From a virus: a stretch of 31,561 nt of DNA. Position 1 is the first letter of the stretch. The number at the start of each line of letters is the position of its first letter. A program made the position numbers and the translations under genes. The notes under the pieces are model-generated. The model searched no databases. It was not told where the DNA came from and saw nothing but the letters and a program-made list of their open reading frames with translations. The stretch is from IMG/VR virus record IMGVR_UViG_3300009503_000598, positions 1 to 31,561 of that record. One strand, 5' to 3'. This document shows, piece by piece, positions 13,285-21,578 of the stretch.

Positions 13285-14248
13285 ACCATATAAACACGAG
13301 CATGCAGCAAGGGTGAGAGATCCGAAGGACTTTGTTCCGGATAGTTTCCGGCGAAAGACCATAGAGGATGGCATTGACATTATAATTGGGAAACTTAAGA
13401 CTGACCCTAAAGGAGCAATGGTAGTTCAGACATATAGATTTGATGCTGAGAAATTCACGGCAGCAGAGGCTAAGGAGTGGTTGAAGAAACATGATATAAA
13501 GTACATAAGTTTTGAGGAGGCAAAGAAGATGAATACAGAATATTACTTAACCAAAGACACTTCCGGGGGGAGTGTCAAGGATGTGGATGTTAAGCATGGG
13601 ATAGTTACCGGCTATTTTGCGATATTCGGAAACGTGGATGCTGATAATGATATAATCATGCCGGGGGCAGCAAAGAAAACTATTGAAGAGAATGGGCCTG
13701 AGAGTAAGAAGCCCAGGATCATGCATCTTCTGCAGCACGACATCTGGCGACCGCTTGCGAAACCTCATGTACTTAAAGAGGATAGCAAGGGAATATATTT
13801 TGAATCAAAAATATCTGATACAACTTATGGCAGGGATACATTAAAACTTTATGAGGATCAGGTCTTATCCGAGCATTCGATAGGATTTCAGCTTGTTAAA
13901 CATGAGATGAATGAGGCAACGGGAGTGAGAACGATCAAAGAGATTAAACTCTGGGAAGGAAGCACGGTAACATGGGGAGCTAATGCTGAGGCTCTCGTTG
14001 TAGCGGTGAAACAGGAAAATGGTAAAGACGTGGCGGAAAAGATCATTAAAAAGATTGATGCCATTAACCATGCCATGAAAGGCAATTACACAGACGAGAC
14101 ATTTCGCATGTTGGAAATAGAACTGAAGCAACTACAGCAGATAATAGTTACACTTGTCGAAAAACTTGAGCCGGTCAACACTCGGGTTGAAGATAAGCCG
14201 ATAACATCTGATGATATGCTCAAAATATTGTTAAACAAAATAAACTGA
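13274..14248 (+). CDS. Prohead protease, HK97/S78 family, with extra N- and C-terminal parts (324 aa)
   Basis: The protease core (about residues 95-240) includes GIVTGYFAIFGNVDADNDII, MHLLQHD with the likely catalytic His155, and LSEHSIGF with the likely nucleophile Ser202. That is the HK97 prohead protease arrangement. In front lies a separate domain of about 90 residues (RDPKDFVPDSFRRKTIEDG), seen in many phages before protease or XkdF-like proteins. After the core, about 70 residues form a coiled coil that could act as scaffold. It should cleave the N-terminal delta domain of the capsid protein and itself during maturation. Confidence 0.87.
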   Translation: MEYKPYKHEHAARVRDPKDFVPDSFRRKTIEDGIDIIIGKLKTDPKGAMVVQTYRFDAEKFTAAEAKEWLKKHDIKYISFEEAKKMNTEYYLTKDTSGGSVKDVDVKHGIVTGYFAIFGNVDADNDIIMPGAAKKTIEENGPESKKPRIMHLLQHDIWRPLAKPHVLKEDSKGIYFESKISDTTYGRDTLKLYEDQVLSEHSIGFQLVKHEMNEATGVRTIKEIKLWEGSTVTWGANAEALVVAVKQENGKDVAEKIIKKIDAINHAMKGNYTDETFRMLEIELKQLQQIIVTLVEKLEPVNTRVEDKPITSDDMLKILLNKIN

Positions 14249-14254
14249 AAAAAG

Positions 14255-15451
14255 ATGAATGAAGAGATAAAAAAAGCACTTGATGACTTCGGCACCGTCA
14301 TAGATGGGAAGCTGAAAGCCGTCACCGACAAGCTGGCTCTTGTGAGCAGCGATGCCGAGAAAAAGCATCTTATGGAAGCTATTAAAAAGGAACTTGAGCC
14401 TGAGATAGCTAAGTACAACAAGATGCAGGAGAACCTTGATGTCCTTGAGGCTAAACTGAAAAGGGTTGATTATGGTGGGTCAATGCCCGGTAAACCTTTC
14501 AGCGTGGAACTGAAGGAAACTCTGGAGAACATCATTAAGAAGGAAGGAGCACGCACACTTCGGGGCAGGATGTTAAATTTCGAGCAGAAAACAGTCCTTG
14601 ATATGACTGAGGGCAATGCCTTCAACTCAACCGTTGTCGTGCCTCCGGCATACCAGCCTGGGGTGGTTTATGATCCTTCCAGACCGATGCGTATCCGTGA
14701 CCTGATCTCGCAGGGCACCACAGACAGCAACCTTGTGAAATTCATCAGGGAATATTCCTATACCGATGCTGCCGCTGTCACAACCGAAGGTGCAGAGTAT
14801 AAACAAGAGGATTTCACATTAAAGGCTATTGATGCAGCTGTACAGAAGATCACTAACTATATCGTGCTCTCAGAAGAGATGCTCGAAGATGTTAATGGTC
14901 TGACAAGCTACATCATGGCAAGGCTGCCGGAGAAACTGCGCAATGCTGAAGATTCGGTTATCCTTACAGATGCTACTTATGGGATACTAACTCTGGCTAC
15001 TGCTTACAGTGATAACCTCGCTGACAGTAAGGTTCAGATGATAGACGTTCTTGTTGACGCGATCCGTCAGGTGGCAAGTTACGAGTATAGAGCAACCGGT
15101 GTCCTGCTGCATCCGGCTGATGCTACCAAGATCAAGCTGACCAAAGATAACAATGGGCAGTACATCTATCCGTGGGTGTTTATTAACGGACAGCCAACGA
15201 TTGACGGGGTGCCGATCTACACATCAACGGCAATGACTTCAGGAACATTCCTTGTTGGAGACTTCAAACGTGGCGCTCAGATATTTGACCGCAGACAGCT
15301 GGCTATCGAATTCAGCAACCAGAATGAAGACAACTTCATCAAGGGCATGGTAACAGTGCGCGGACACGAAAGAATTGCGATAGCAGTCTATCGCCCGCAC
15401 GCATTTATTTATGGATCATTTGCTGCCGCACTTGCACAGGGTAGCGCATAG
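14255..15451 (+). CDS. Major capsid protein, HK97 fold (398 aa)
   Basis: The first 75 or so residues are a charged coiled coil, the delta-domain scaffold normally removed by the prohead protease. The capsid domain follows, with MRIRDLISQGTTDSNLVKF, the E-loop-region YTDAAAVTTEGAEYKQEDF, and P-domain/A-domain segments QVASYEYRATGVLLHPADA and GDFKRGAQIFDRRQLAIEF. Length and order fit the HK97 family. Codon use is GC-richer than anywhere else in the genome, as expected for the most highly expressed gene. A terminator lies immediately downstream. Confidence 0.95.
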   Translation: MNEEIKKALDDFGTVIDGKLKAVTDKLALVSSDAEKKHLMEAIKKELEPEIAKYNKMQENLDVLEAKLKRVDYGGSMPGKPFSVELKETLENIIKKEGARTLRGRMLNFEQKTVLDMTEGNAFNSTVVVPPAYQPGVVYDPSRPMRIRDLISQGTTDSNLVKFIREYSYTDAAAVTTEGAEYKQEDFTLKAIDAAVQKITNYIVLSEEMLEDVNGLTSYIMARLPEKLRNAEDSVILTDATYGILTLATAYSDNLADSKVQMIDVLVDAIRQVASYEYRATGVLLHPADATKIKLTKDNNGQYIYPWVFINGQPTIDGVPIYTSTAMTSGTFLVGDFKRGAQIFDRRQLAIEFSNQNEDNFIKGMVTVRGHERIAIAVYRPHAFIYGSFAAALAQGSA

Positions 15452-15469
15452 CAGATTAATAAGGAGTTA

Positions 15470-15496
15470 GCCCCGGCTTCCCGGGGCCTCCTTTTA
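15470..15496 (+). terminator. Intrinsic terminator after the capsid gene
   Basis: A 7-bp GC-only stem GCCCCGG-cttc-CCGGGGC (15470-15476 with 15481-15487) is followed by CTCCTTTTAATATTT. It lies between the capsid stop and the methyltransferase start. The T tract is short, so partial read-through is likely, letting capsid mRNA exceed tail mRNA. Confidence 0.8.
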
Positions 15497-15507
15497 ATAT
15501 TTAAGAT

Positions 15508-16053
15508 ATGCCGATTGGAAGTTTTGCAATATTGCCGGATGTAGTCAGTGAGCTTGTGAGGAAGAATCCCCGCAGGGTGCTTGACGTTGGTATTGGTTTT
15601 GGCATCTATGGAGCAGCAATTAGAGAGTGGCTTGAAGGTGGATATAAAGAAAATGGAAACTGGAGGATTTATGTTGAAGGTATTGAGGCTTTTTCAAAAT
15701 ACGAGAATCCAAACTGGAAACATTATAATAAAGTAATTGTTACTGATATCTTAAATGTTCACTTTAACCAATTGTATGATGCTATATTACTTTTAGATGT
15801 CATAGAACATTTAGAGAAAAATGAAGGGGAAGAAATTCTTGCACGAATGAAATCAATACTATTTATCGGAGGTATTTTGCTTGTTGGTACTCCGGCAATA
15901 TTTTGTTCACAAGATGCAGTTTATGGAAATGAATATGAAAGACACAGGTCATTATGGACAAAAGAAGATTTTGAAGGATTTGAAATATTACGGGATGGCT
16001 CTCCTGATAAATATGGAGCACAAATGTTACTAACTAAATACACTAAGTCATGA
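15508..16053 (+). CDS. Class I SAM-dependent methyltransferase (181 aa)
   Basis: Motif I is RRVLDVGIGFGIYGAAIREW (about residues 22-41), motif IV/V territory is AILLLDVIEHLEKNEG (about 92-107), and IGGILLVGTPA follows. This is the small-molecule or sugar/lipid methyltransferase type (UbiE/MethyltransF_11-like), not a DNA enzyme. Its TGA overlaps the start of a glycosyltransferase, so the two probably act on the same glycan. It interrupts the usual capsid-to-connector gene order. Confidence 0.8.
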   Translation: MPIGSFAILPDVVSELVRKNPRRVLDVGIGFGIYGAAIREWLEGGYKENGNWRIYVEGIEAFSKYENPNWKHYNKVIVTDILNVHFNQLYDAILLLDVIEHLEKNEGEEILARMKSILFIGGILLVGTPAIFCSQDAVYGNEYERHRSLWTKEDFEGFEILRDGSPDKYGAQMLLTKYTKS

Positions 16054-17027
16054 AAATACTTGCAATGGTACACGGTTTTCCACCTCATCACAACGCAGGC
16101 GCAGAGTGGATGCTGCACGATATGTTAAAATATCTTAAAGAAAAAGGTCATCAAGCTACTGTCATGCTTCCGATAACAGATTTAAAATCTTATGAGATTT
16201 CCGGAATAAGAGTTGTTCCTGATAATGGCATGGATGAGATGCTTAAAGAATTAAACTCGCATGATATAGTAATATCGCACCTTGACCGCTATGCTAAAGC
16301 TTTAAACAGATGTGAATATTTTAGGAAATCTTATATTTTGCTTGTACATAATACTCATCGGTATGCTGGTATAGCTGAGAAGCATAAGAGGGAAATGAAT
16401 CAGAGATGGTTATATGTGATTTATAATTCAGAATATACCCGCGATGCTTTATGTTATCCCAACCCTTCAATAATTGTTCACCCACCGGTGGATAAGGAAA
16501 GGGTTTTGACAAGAAAAACAAGGGCAGAATATATCACCCTGATTAATCTTTTTGCTCCGAAAGGTGGAGATATACTGTCTCAGATTGCCAGGGCTTTGCC
16601 GGAGAAGAAATTCTTAGGTATTAAAGGTGGATATGGGCATCAGGTGATTGACGAGAATGTTCAGAACATCACTTATGTGGAGAACACGCCGGACATTAAA
16701 AAGATATACAGCAAAACAAGAATACTTATCATGCCTTCGGAATACGAGAGTTATGGCCGAACAGCTGTAGAGGCAATGATTAACGGAATACCGGTTGTGG
16801 CCAATAATACCCCGGGACTCAAAGAATCGCTATCTTATGCAGGAGTATTTATCAATGATCGTAGTGATGCTCAGGAATGGCGGGAGAAGATTCTGGAGGT
16901 TGAAGGAAATTATAAATCTTACAGTGACCGGTGTAAAGAGCGGGCTGAAGAGATACAGAAAAAGACAGAAGAAGAATTACAGATAATGGAAGAATTTATT
17001 TTAAAGGCAATCAATAAAAAATTATAG
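16050..17027 (+). CDS. Glycosyltransferase, GT4-like (325 aa)
   Basis: This is a GT-B fold enzyme with an N-terminal MKILAMVHGFPPHHNAGAEW (the 'GGaexx' acceptor-side opening of GT4) and a C-terminal donor-binding half with LINLFAPKGGD, ILIMPSEYESYGRTAVEAMI and NGIPVVANNTPGLKE. The E-x7-E-like motif is in EYESYGRTAVEA (about residues 230-241). It lacks a membrane segment. Coupled to the preceding methyltransferase, it may add a (methylated) sugar to capsid or tail proteins, or alter a host glycan. No sugar-nucleotide synthesis genes accompany it, so host donors would be used. Confidence 0.88.
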   Translation: MKILAMVHGFPPHHNAGAEWMLHDMLKYLKEKGHQATVMLPITDLKSYEISGIRVVPDNGMDEMLKELNSHDIVISHLDRYAKALNRCEYFRKSYILLVHNTHRYAGIAEKHKREMNQRWLYVIYNSEYTRDALCYPNPSIIVHPPVDKERVLTRKTRAEYITLINLFAPKGGDILSQIARALPEKKFLGIKGGYGHQVIDENVQNITYVENTPDIKKIYSKTRILIMPSEYESYGRTAVEAMINGIPVVANNTPGLKESLSYAGVFINDRSDAQEWREKILEVEGNYKSYSDRCKERAEEIQKKTEEELQIMEEFILKAINKKL

Positions 17028-17029
17028 TC

Positions 17030-17218
17030 ATGGCAACAAAAAAGAAAATCACTCCGGTAAAGGAGAAGAAAGAAATCAAAACAGCGGTGCCTATCTTTAG
17101 AGATGGCTTTGTTTATACTATAATGTTACAGGATTATGGTGACTACAGAAAAGGAGAGCAGGTGATGATAGTTGAACGTAGGTATAAGAGTTTAAAAAAA
17201 GATAATATCGTCTTATGA
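17030..17218 (+). CDS. Small protein at the head-tail junction (62 aa)
   Basis: It has a lysine-rich N-terminus (about residues 3-20) followed by a beta-rich segment, IFRDGFVYTIMLQDYGDYRK and GEQVMIVERRYKSL, that resembles a small SH3-like barrel. It lies just before the gp6-like connector and is ATGA-coupled to it. Small proteins in this slot may decorate or cap the capsid, but I cannot name a family. Confidence 0.6.
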   Translation: MATKKKITPVKEKKEIKTAVPIFRDGFVYTIMLQDYGDYRKGEQVMIVERRYKSLKKDNIVL

Positions 17219-17781
17219 AAACATGGGTAAAAACGGATGTTGTCACAGAGCCGGTGACTTCGACGGAAGCAAAGCTATTCTGTAAGATCTCGGGGACGCA
17301 GGATGATACACTGATAGCCTCGCTGATTAGATCGGCAAGGATGGCTATTGAGAATTATACCGGTCTGGCTCTTGCAGAAAAAACTCTGTATACAACTTTT
17401 GACCTGCCGGGGTTGGATAATATTCTTGACCTTCCTGTTCAGCCGGTAAAAAGTGTGGCATTAGTTAATATAGTTGATATAGAAGGCGAGGAAACAACAC
17501 TCACTCTGAACACTGATTATTATCTGATTGATTCACCTTGGACAAAGATAAAGATTGGGAATATCTGGGTTAGTGACGGTGTGCTACTAAAAGTTGAATA
17601 TACCGTTGGTTATGGTGCAACCGGTTGCCCGGCACTACCCGAAGCTCTGAAAATAGCAGTCCTGAAAGAAATTGCCACACAATACGAAAGACGGGAAGAC
17701 ATAACAGAAGTGGCAGGACAGGTTATGGATAATAATAGCAGAAAACTTGCTGACCCATTCAGAATAAAACTCTGGTTATGA
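17215..17781 (+). CDS. Head-tail connector, gp6-like (188 aa)
   Basis: The HK97 gp6 / phage head-tail connector family is recognised from VTSTEAKLFCKISGTQDDTL followed by IASLIRSARMAIENYTGLAL (about residues 15-55), then the segment VQPVKSVALVNIVDIEGE and the C-terminal PEALKIAVLKEIATQYERRE helix. It forms the adaptor ring below the portal. It is coupled by ATGA to the closure protein downstream. Confidence 0.9.
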   Translation: MKTWVKTDVVTEPVTSTEAKLFCKISGTQDDTLIASLIRSARMAIENYTGLALAEKTLYTTFDLPGLDNILDLPVQPVKSVALVNIVDIEGEETTLTLNTDYYLIDSPWTKIKIGNIWVSDGVLLKVEYTVGYGATGCPALPEALKIAVLKEIATQYERREDITEVAGQVMDNNSRKLADPFRIKLWL

Positions 17782-18083
17782 TAGGAAAGAAGAAATATTA
17801 TATACAGTTGTTAAGTCCCTCGGTCACAAGTGACAGCCAGGGTGGGGGGACACTGAGTTATATATCCCTTGCATACGTATGGGCAGAGAAAAAAGAACTG
17901 TCATTCTCCAGGGAGCTCGTCTATGCGGGAATAAAATATTTTTTAGCGGTGGAATTTACAATCAGCAATGAATCAAGTATTTCAGTAACGGCAGATTGTA
18001 AAATATCTTATAATGATGAAGATTATTATATATATTCAATAGTAAAGGATGATGATAAAATTAAAATACTTGCATACAGATGA
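17778..18083 (+). CDS. Head closure / head-tail adaptor protein (101 aa)
   Basis: The small beta-barrel adaptor of the SPP1 gp16 / HK97 type: YYIQLLSPSVTSDSQGGGTL at the start, YVWAEKKELS at about residue 35, and the final YNDEDYYIYSIVKDDDKIKI, the usual 'y.gr.Y.I..i...' strand pair. Position between the gp6-like and gp10-like genes fits. It would seal the connector after packaging. Confidence 0.8.
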   Translation: MIGKKKYYIQLLSPSVTSDSQGGGTLSYISLAYVWAEKKELSFSRELVYAGIKYFLAVEFTISNESSISVTADCKISYNDEDYYIYSIVKDDDKIKILAYR

Positions 18084-18457
18084 GCGATAGCATGAGGATA
18101 ATATTACCACAGGGCGAGATGGTGAGATTCCGCAAGTGGATAAATGAGCAGGATGAGAAAAAGAAACGAGCTTGCCAGAACATTATTGCCCGTGCTTCGG
18201 AACTTATTGTGGCAACTGTTAAAGCTTCACCGAAAATTCCTGTTAAAACCGGTAATTTGCGGGCAAGTGTCCATGCTAATTATAGCTCTGATAGGTTAAG
18301 CAGTCAGGTGGTGGTGGATGTCAATTATGCTGCTGTGCACGAATTTGGCGGCGGAAGATGGAGAAGAAAAATTAGAGCAAGGCATTATTTCTTTCCGGTG
18401 GTTGAAAGAGTGAATAAATACATGTTACAGTTATTAAATAAAATAGGATTCAAATGA
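18080..18457 (+). CDS. HK97 gp10-like tail-completion protein (125 aa)
   Basis: KASPKIPVKTGNLRASVHAN (about residues 47-66) is the core motif of the HK97 gp10 family, followed by VDVNYAAVHEFGGGRWRRK and RHYFFPVVERV, which match the conserved 'Ya.ivE.G....a.pFl.pA' pattern. It links the tail tube to the head. ATGA overlaps on both sides keep it in the connector run. Confidence 0.88.
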   Translation: MSDSMRIILPQGEMVRFRKWINEQDEKKKRACQNIIARASELIVATVKASPKIPVKTGNLRASVHANYSSDRLSSQVVVDVNYAAVHEFGGGRWRRKIRARHYFFPVVERVNKYMLQLLNKIGFK

Positions 18458-18876
18458 AAAACCCATGCAATGACATAAGATCATGGTTATACAGCGTGTT
18501 GAATGGCAAGATCACTTATAACAGCGCCGCGGTACCGGTGTATAGTATTCCGCCGACATCTGCCACTTACCCGCATATACTTCTGGGAGATATAGAGTGG
18601 GAGCCGGTAAGCAGAAATAAAGACTGCGATATATACGATGTGATGACTGAAATAATAGCGGTGACAAAATATACCGGTGTAATGGCAAGTTATGGCGCTG
18701 CGGATAGTATTACGGATGATGTTCTGGAAGAGATTTTAAGTTCTACCACAGCAATAACTAATTACGATCTTATTGTAACTCTGATTAACAGGGGGAAAAC
18801 AGCAGTTGAACAAATAGATACAGGATTTCTGGTGACACACAAGATTATATTAACCTTAAAAATAGAGGAGGAGTAA
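18454..18876 (+). CDS. DUF3168-like tail terminator (140 aa)
   Basis: A tail-terminator (gpU-like) candidate by position and by motifs: DIRSWLYSVLNGKITYNSAA, YSIPPTSATYPHILLGDIEW with the typical 'P.i..G' strand, and the segment DVMTEIIAVTKYTG, where tail terminators have 'l.I.vws...'. Its length of 140 residues is normal. It would cap the tail tube and stop its polymerisation. It ends 2 bases before the tube gene. Confidence 0.78.
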   Translation: MKNPCNDIRSWLYSVLNGKITYNSAAVPVYSIPPTSATYPHILLGDIEWEPVSRNKDCDIYDVMTEIIAVTKYTGVMASYGAADSITDDVLEEILSSTTAITNYDLIVTLINRGKTAVEQIDTGFLVTHKIILTLKIEEE

Positions 18877-18878
18877 CA

Positions 18879-19295
18879 ATGGCAAAATTAAATGGTTCAA
18901 AATTACGTGTACTCGTCAATGGGGTAGCAATAGCAGGAGCGACAAGCTTTACGTTAGATGGTGATGACAATCTTCTCTCTACTTCTGACAAGGACAGCGC
19001 AGGATGGGAAGAGAACGAATATGGCAGAAGGTCGTGGACAGTATCGGTGGATGCTCTGTACGACCCTTCCGGCGTTTATACTGCGGAAGAGATTATTGAC
19101 CTGATGATTAATAGGAATTCTATCACTTCTCTTGAAGTAGCACAGATTGATGGAGTAGGTGGTGGACATGTATGGAGTGGTATAGCAAGGCTTAAATCAT
19201 TCTCGCTTAAAGGCAATGTTGATGAGATAGCAACAATTAGCGCTATATTTAATGGTTCAGGTCCACTAACAAAAGGCACTGTCCCAGCATCCTAA
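18879..19295 (+). CDS. Major tail tube protein (138 aa)
   Basis: A short tube protein of the TP901-1 / Bacteroidota siphovirus type: MAKLNGSKLRVLVNGVAIAG, TSFTLDGDDNLLSTSDKDSA, WTVSVDALYDPSG, HVWSGIARLKSFSLKG and EIATISAIFNGSGPL. The repeated pattern of beta strands and the ending 'G.......G' fit a tube monomer. At 138 residues it is compact, lacking an extra Ig domain. An AGGAGGAG-type purine run (18866-18873) precedes the ATG at 18879, one of the few strong ribosome sites, fitting high expression. Confidence 0.88.
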   Translation: MAKLNGSKLRVLVNGVAIAGATSFTLDGDDNLLSTSDKDSAGWEENEYGRRSWTVSVDALYDPSGVYTAEEIIDLMINRNSITSLEVAQIDGVGGGHVWSGIARLKSFSLKGNVDEIATISAIFNGSGPLTKGTVPAS

Positions 19296-19300
19296 AGAGT

Positions 19301-19684
19301 ATGAATGAATTGTCAGGATATAAAGAGGTAAAGATAGGGGGCAGGATATTCCCGATGAAATTCGGGGTTAATGCTTCTGCCCTCTTTTGTCTTGCCCGGG
19401 GAGTAGATTTGCCGCAGATAGCAGATACAGGGCTATATGGGAGGTATGAAGGAGAAAAAATGATTTCTCCCCCGGATGTGTATGCTTTACTGCAACTTGC
19501 CTGGTTTGCCCACGTCACTGCCTGTAAGATAGACGGAAGAGATACAGAAGTGGCAAGCATGGAGGAATTTATCGAGCTCTGCAATGAGGAAGAGGGCACG
19601 ATGGAAGAGATCACAAGGGCGATGCTGGAAAGTAAATTTCTGGGCAGGAAGATTACCGGAGAAGCAAAAAAAAAGCCGAACTGA
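19301..19684 (+). CDS. Tail assembly chaperone, gpG-like (127 aa)
   Basis: This lies in the slot between tail tube and tape measure. The start MNELSGYKEVKIGGRIFPMK and the segment YALLQLAWFAHVTACK are typical of small tail-chaperone proteins in Bacteroidota phages. Near the stop the reading frame crosses a nine-A run containing the heptamer A AAA AAG (19669-19675), which lets a fraction of ribosomes slip back by one base and continue to 20004. Confidence 0.85.
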   Translation: MNELSGYKEVKIGGRIFPMKFGVNASALFCLARGVDLPQIADTGLYGRYEGEKMISPPDVYALLQLAWFAHVTACKIDGRDTEVASMEEFIELCNEEEGTMEEITRAMLESKFLGRKITGEAKKKPN

Positions 19685-20004
19685 CATGGAGAGAATTATT
19701 AAGATATGTGCTGGGGGAAATAGGCATCTTGCCGGATGTGTTCTGGAGCCTGTCTTGGGAGGAGTTGGATGTGATGATAGAAGGTTACGAGCGCAGAATG
19801 GCAAGGCAACTTATCTTACAGCGGGAAATCATGGCACTGCTTGTTAATGTCCACCGCAAAGATGGATCACCAACTGTAAGAGGAGAAGATATCATGCCTT
19901 TGATAACGGACAAGGTAAGGGAAAGCAGGCTGATGACACGGGAAGAATGGGATGCTATGAATGAATTAATGGATAAAGTGATATGGCAGAAGAGGGAAAA
20001 CTGA
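19301..20004 (+). CDS. Frameshifted tail assembly chaperone, gpGT-like fusion (234 aa)
   Basis: After -1 slippage at A AAA AAG, decoding resumes with the codon at 19675 and continues AELTWRELLRYVLGEIGILP with no stop up to 20004. The fusion is about 125 + 109 residues. The second part (WSLSWEELDVMIEGYERRMA) is the T-domain expected to bind the tape measure, while the shared N-terminal part binds tube protein. An independent start (GTG 19708) is possible but would lose the conserved TWRELL segment. The frame ends 22 bases inside the tape-measure gene. Confidence 0.82.
19669..19675 (+). promoter_or_regulatory. Programmed -1 frameshift site A AAA AAG
   Basis: The heptamer sits in phase with the zero frame (codons AAA at 19670 and AAG at 19673), inside a run of nine A's (19666-19674), and the zero-frame stop TGA follows at 19682. 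The -1 frame is open on both sides. This is the strongest bacterial slippery heptamer and the standard place for the tail G/GT shift. Confidence 0.85.
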
Positions 20005-21578
20005 AAGCGCAACTGGGGCTTGACACTAAAGAGTTCGACAAAGGACTTAAAGATGCTCTTGACTCTATAAAGAAATTCGCAGGCAAAATGGACAGAGTAT
20101 CTAAAGTGCTGAAAGGATTATTTTCTGCCAGTGCCGTGGCGGGGATTGCCACAACCATTAAGAAGATATTTGACACAACTCAATCATCCGGTGATAAACT
20201 TGCTTTTACTATTGAGGGTATTAAGTCAGTAGCATTTACAACGGCCCAGAGTCTTGCGACAATGGATTTCAGTGTCTCTTTAAAGGATGCTTATTTAGCA
20301 GCCAAGGAATATGCAGCAATTCTTGATGACTTACAAGATCGGCAGAGGTCAGTTAATTACTTATCGAAAGAGTATCAGTTGCAGATTTCCGAGGCACGGG
20401 GAGTTCTGAGAAGAGTAAAACTGACAACAGATGAAAGACTGGCGGCTGAAGAGAAACTCCGAAAAGCGGTAGATGGGGAACTCGCATTGCACAGGCAATT
20501 AGCCGAGGAGGGTATTGGCGCAGAATTGGGATTTTTACAGGAAAAATATAAACTCTCGCAGGATGATGCTAAACTTGTGCAGGAATATGTTTTAAACTAT
20601 GCGAAATATTCTAAAGAGCAACAGGATGCATTAAATGAAGCGTTTGAAAGTGCGGCTAAGGTAAATCGACTTTCAATGGATATTGAAATGCATACAAGAA
20701 GAGGGGAAAAAGCACAAGAAGAATATAATCAGGCAGTAGCGAATGTACCTGATGAATTAAAAAAATATATAGTTCTTTGGAGACCTATTAATGATTTAAC
20801 GGATAAAAGTCGGGATAAAATTGTTTCATATTCGCAGGCATACCTTGACGCACAGATCGCACTACAGAATCAGCTTAATCTTGCTGACCGTTACGGAGAT
20901 GCTTTGGATTTTATAGAACAAAAGACAGAAGCAGTTGCGACGGCAACAAATGAGATTCCTTCTCTACCTCTTGCAGCGCCTATGATTGCGGGGGGTAATA
21001 TGACGATGCCTGTGTCTGCTATCAGTACAGCACTTGTGCCGATGAAAGAAAATGCAAGGGTATTTGTTGATTTTTGGAGTGACGCAGCTCAGAGATTTGG
21101 CAGTATAACTATGTCAATAGCTGATAGCTTTGCAAATGTCGGTGATGTCATTAATAATGTTATGGCAGATAGTGAGGTGGATTTCTCGGAGGCAATGGGA
21201 GTAATATCTAAGACAGCCATTGCGACTATTCCAGTGCTTGAGGCTCTGGCAGCAGCTCATATATTTGCCGGAGAGGGATGGAAAGGTGTTGCCGGAGTGC
21301 TGGCAGCTATTGGGGGCATTACGATGATGCTCGGGGTGATGTCATCGCTGGGCAAGAAAAGAAAGATGGCTGAGGGTGGCATAGCTTATGGCCCGACGTC
21401 AGCGCTGATAGGAGAATATGCGGGGGCAAGGACAAATCCGGAAGTGGTGGCGCCGCTGGATAGACTGCAGAGGCTTATTGGAGGTAGGCAGACTATAGAG
21501 ATAGTCGGGAAGATAAAAGGCACAGACATCGTGTTGGCACTTGAAAGAAATCTTGGAGTAAATTACAGAGGCGTATGA
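19983..21578 (+). CDS. Tail tape measure protein (531 aa)
   Basis: The tape measure sets tail length. The N-terminal region is helical with LKAQLGLDTKEFDKGLKDAL, the common opening 'a.l.ld...f..gl..a', then long helical and coiled-coil stretches. Hydrophobic segments lie at about residues 405-465 (ATIPVLEALAAAHIFAG, LAAIGGITMMLGVM). The end FAEGG-like MAEGGIAYGPTSALIGEYAG and EVVAPLDRLQRLIGG are classic tape-measure C-terminal motifs. At about 0.15 nm per residue, 531 residues predict a tail near 80 nm, if untrimmed. Confidence 0.9.
   Translation: MAEEGKLKAQLGLDTKEFDKGLKDALDSIKKFAGKMDRVSKVLKGLFSASAVAGIATTIKKIFDTTQSSGDKLAFTIEGIKSVAFTTAQSLATMDFSVSLKDAYLAAKEYAAILDDLQDRQRSVNYLSKEYQLQISEARGVLRRVKLTTDERLAAEEKLRKAVDGELALHRQLAEEGIGAELGFLQEKYKLSQDDAKLVQEYVLNYAKYSKEQQDALNEAFESAAKVNRLSMDIEMHTRRGEKAQEEYNQAVANVPDELKKYIVLWRPINDLTDKSRDKIVSYSQAYLDAQIALQNQLNLADRYGDALDFIEQKTEAVATATNEIPSLPLAAPMIAGGNMTMPVSAISTALVPMKENARVFVDFWSDAAQRFGSITMSIADSFANVGDVINNVMADSEVDFSEAMGVISKTAIATIPVLEALAAAHIFAGEGWKGVAGVLAAIGGITMMLGVMSSLGKKRKMAEGGIAYGPTSALIGEYAGARTNPEVVAPLDRLQRLIGGRQTIEIVGKIKGTDIVLALERNLGVNYRGV

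Noticed and set aside
19584-19847. Third-frame open frame across the tail chaperone junction
   Set aside because: It is Arg/Lys/Gly-rich and has no homology signal; the -1 frame fusion explains the region fully.
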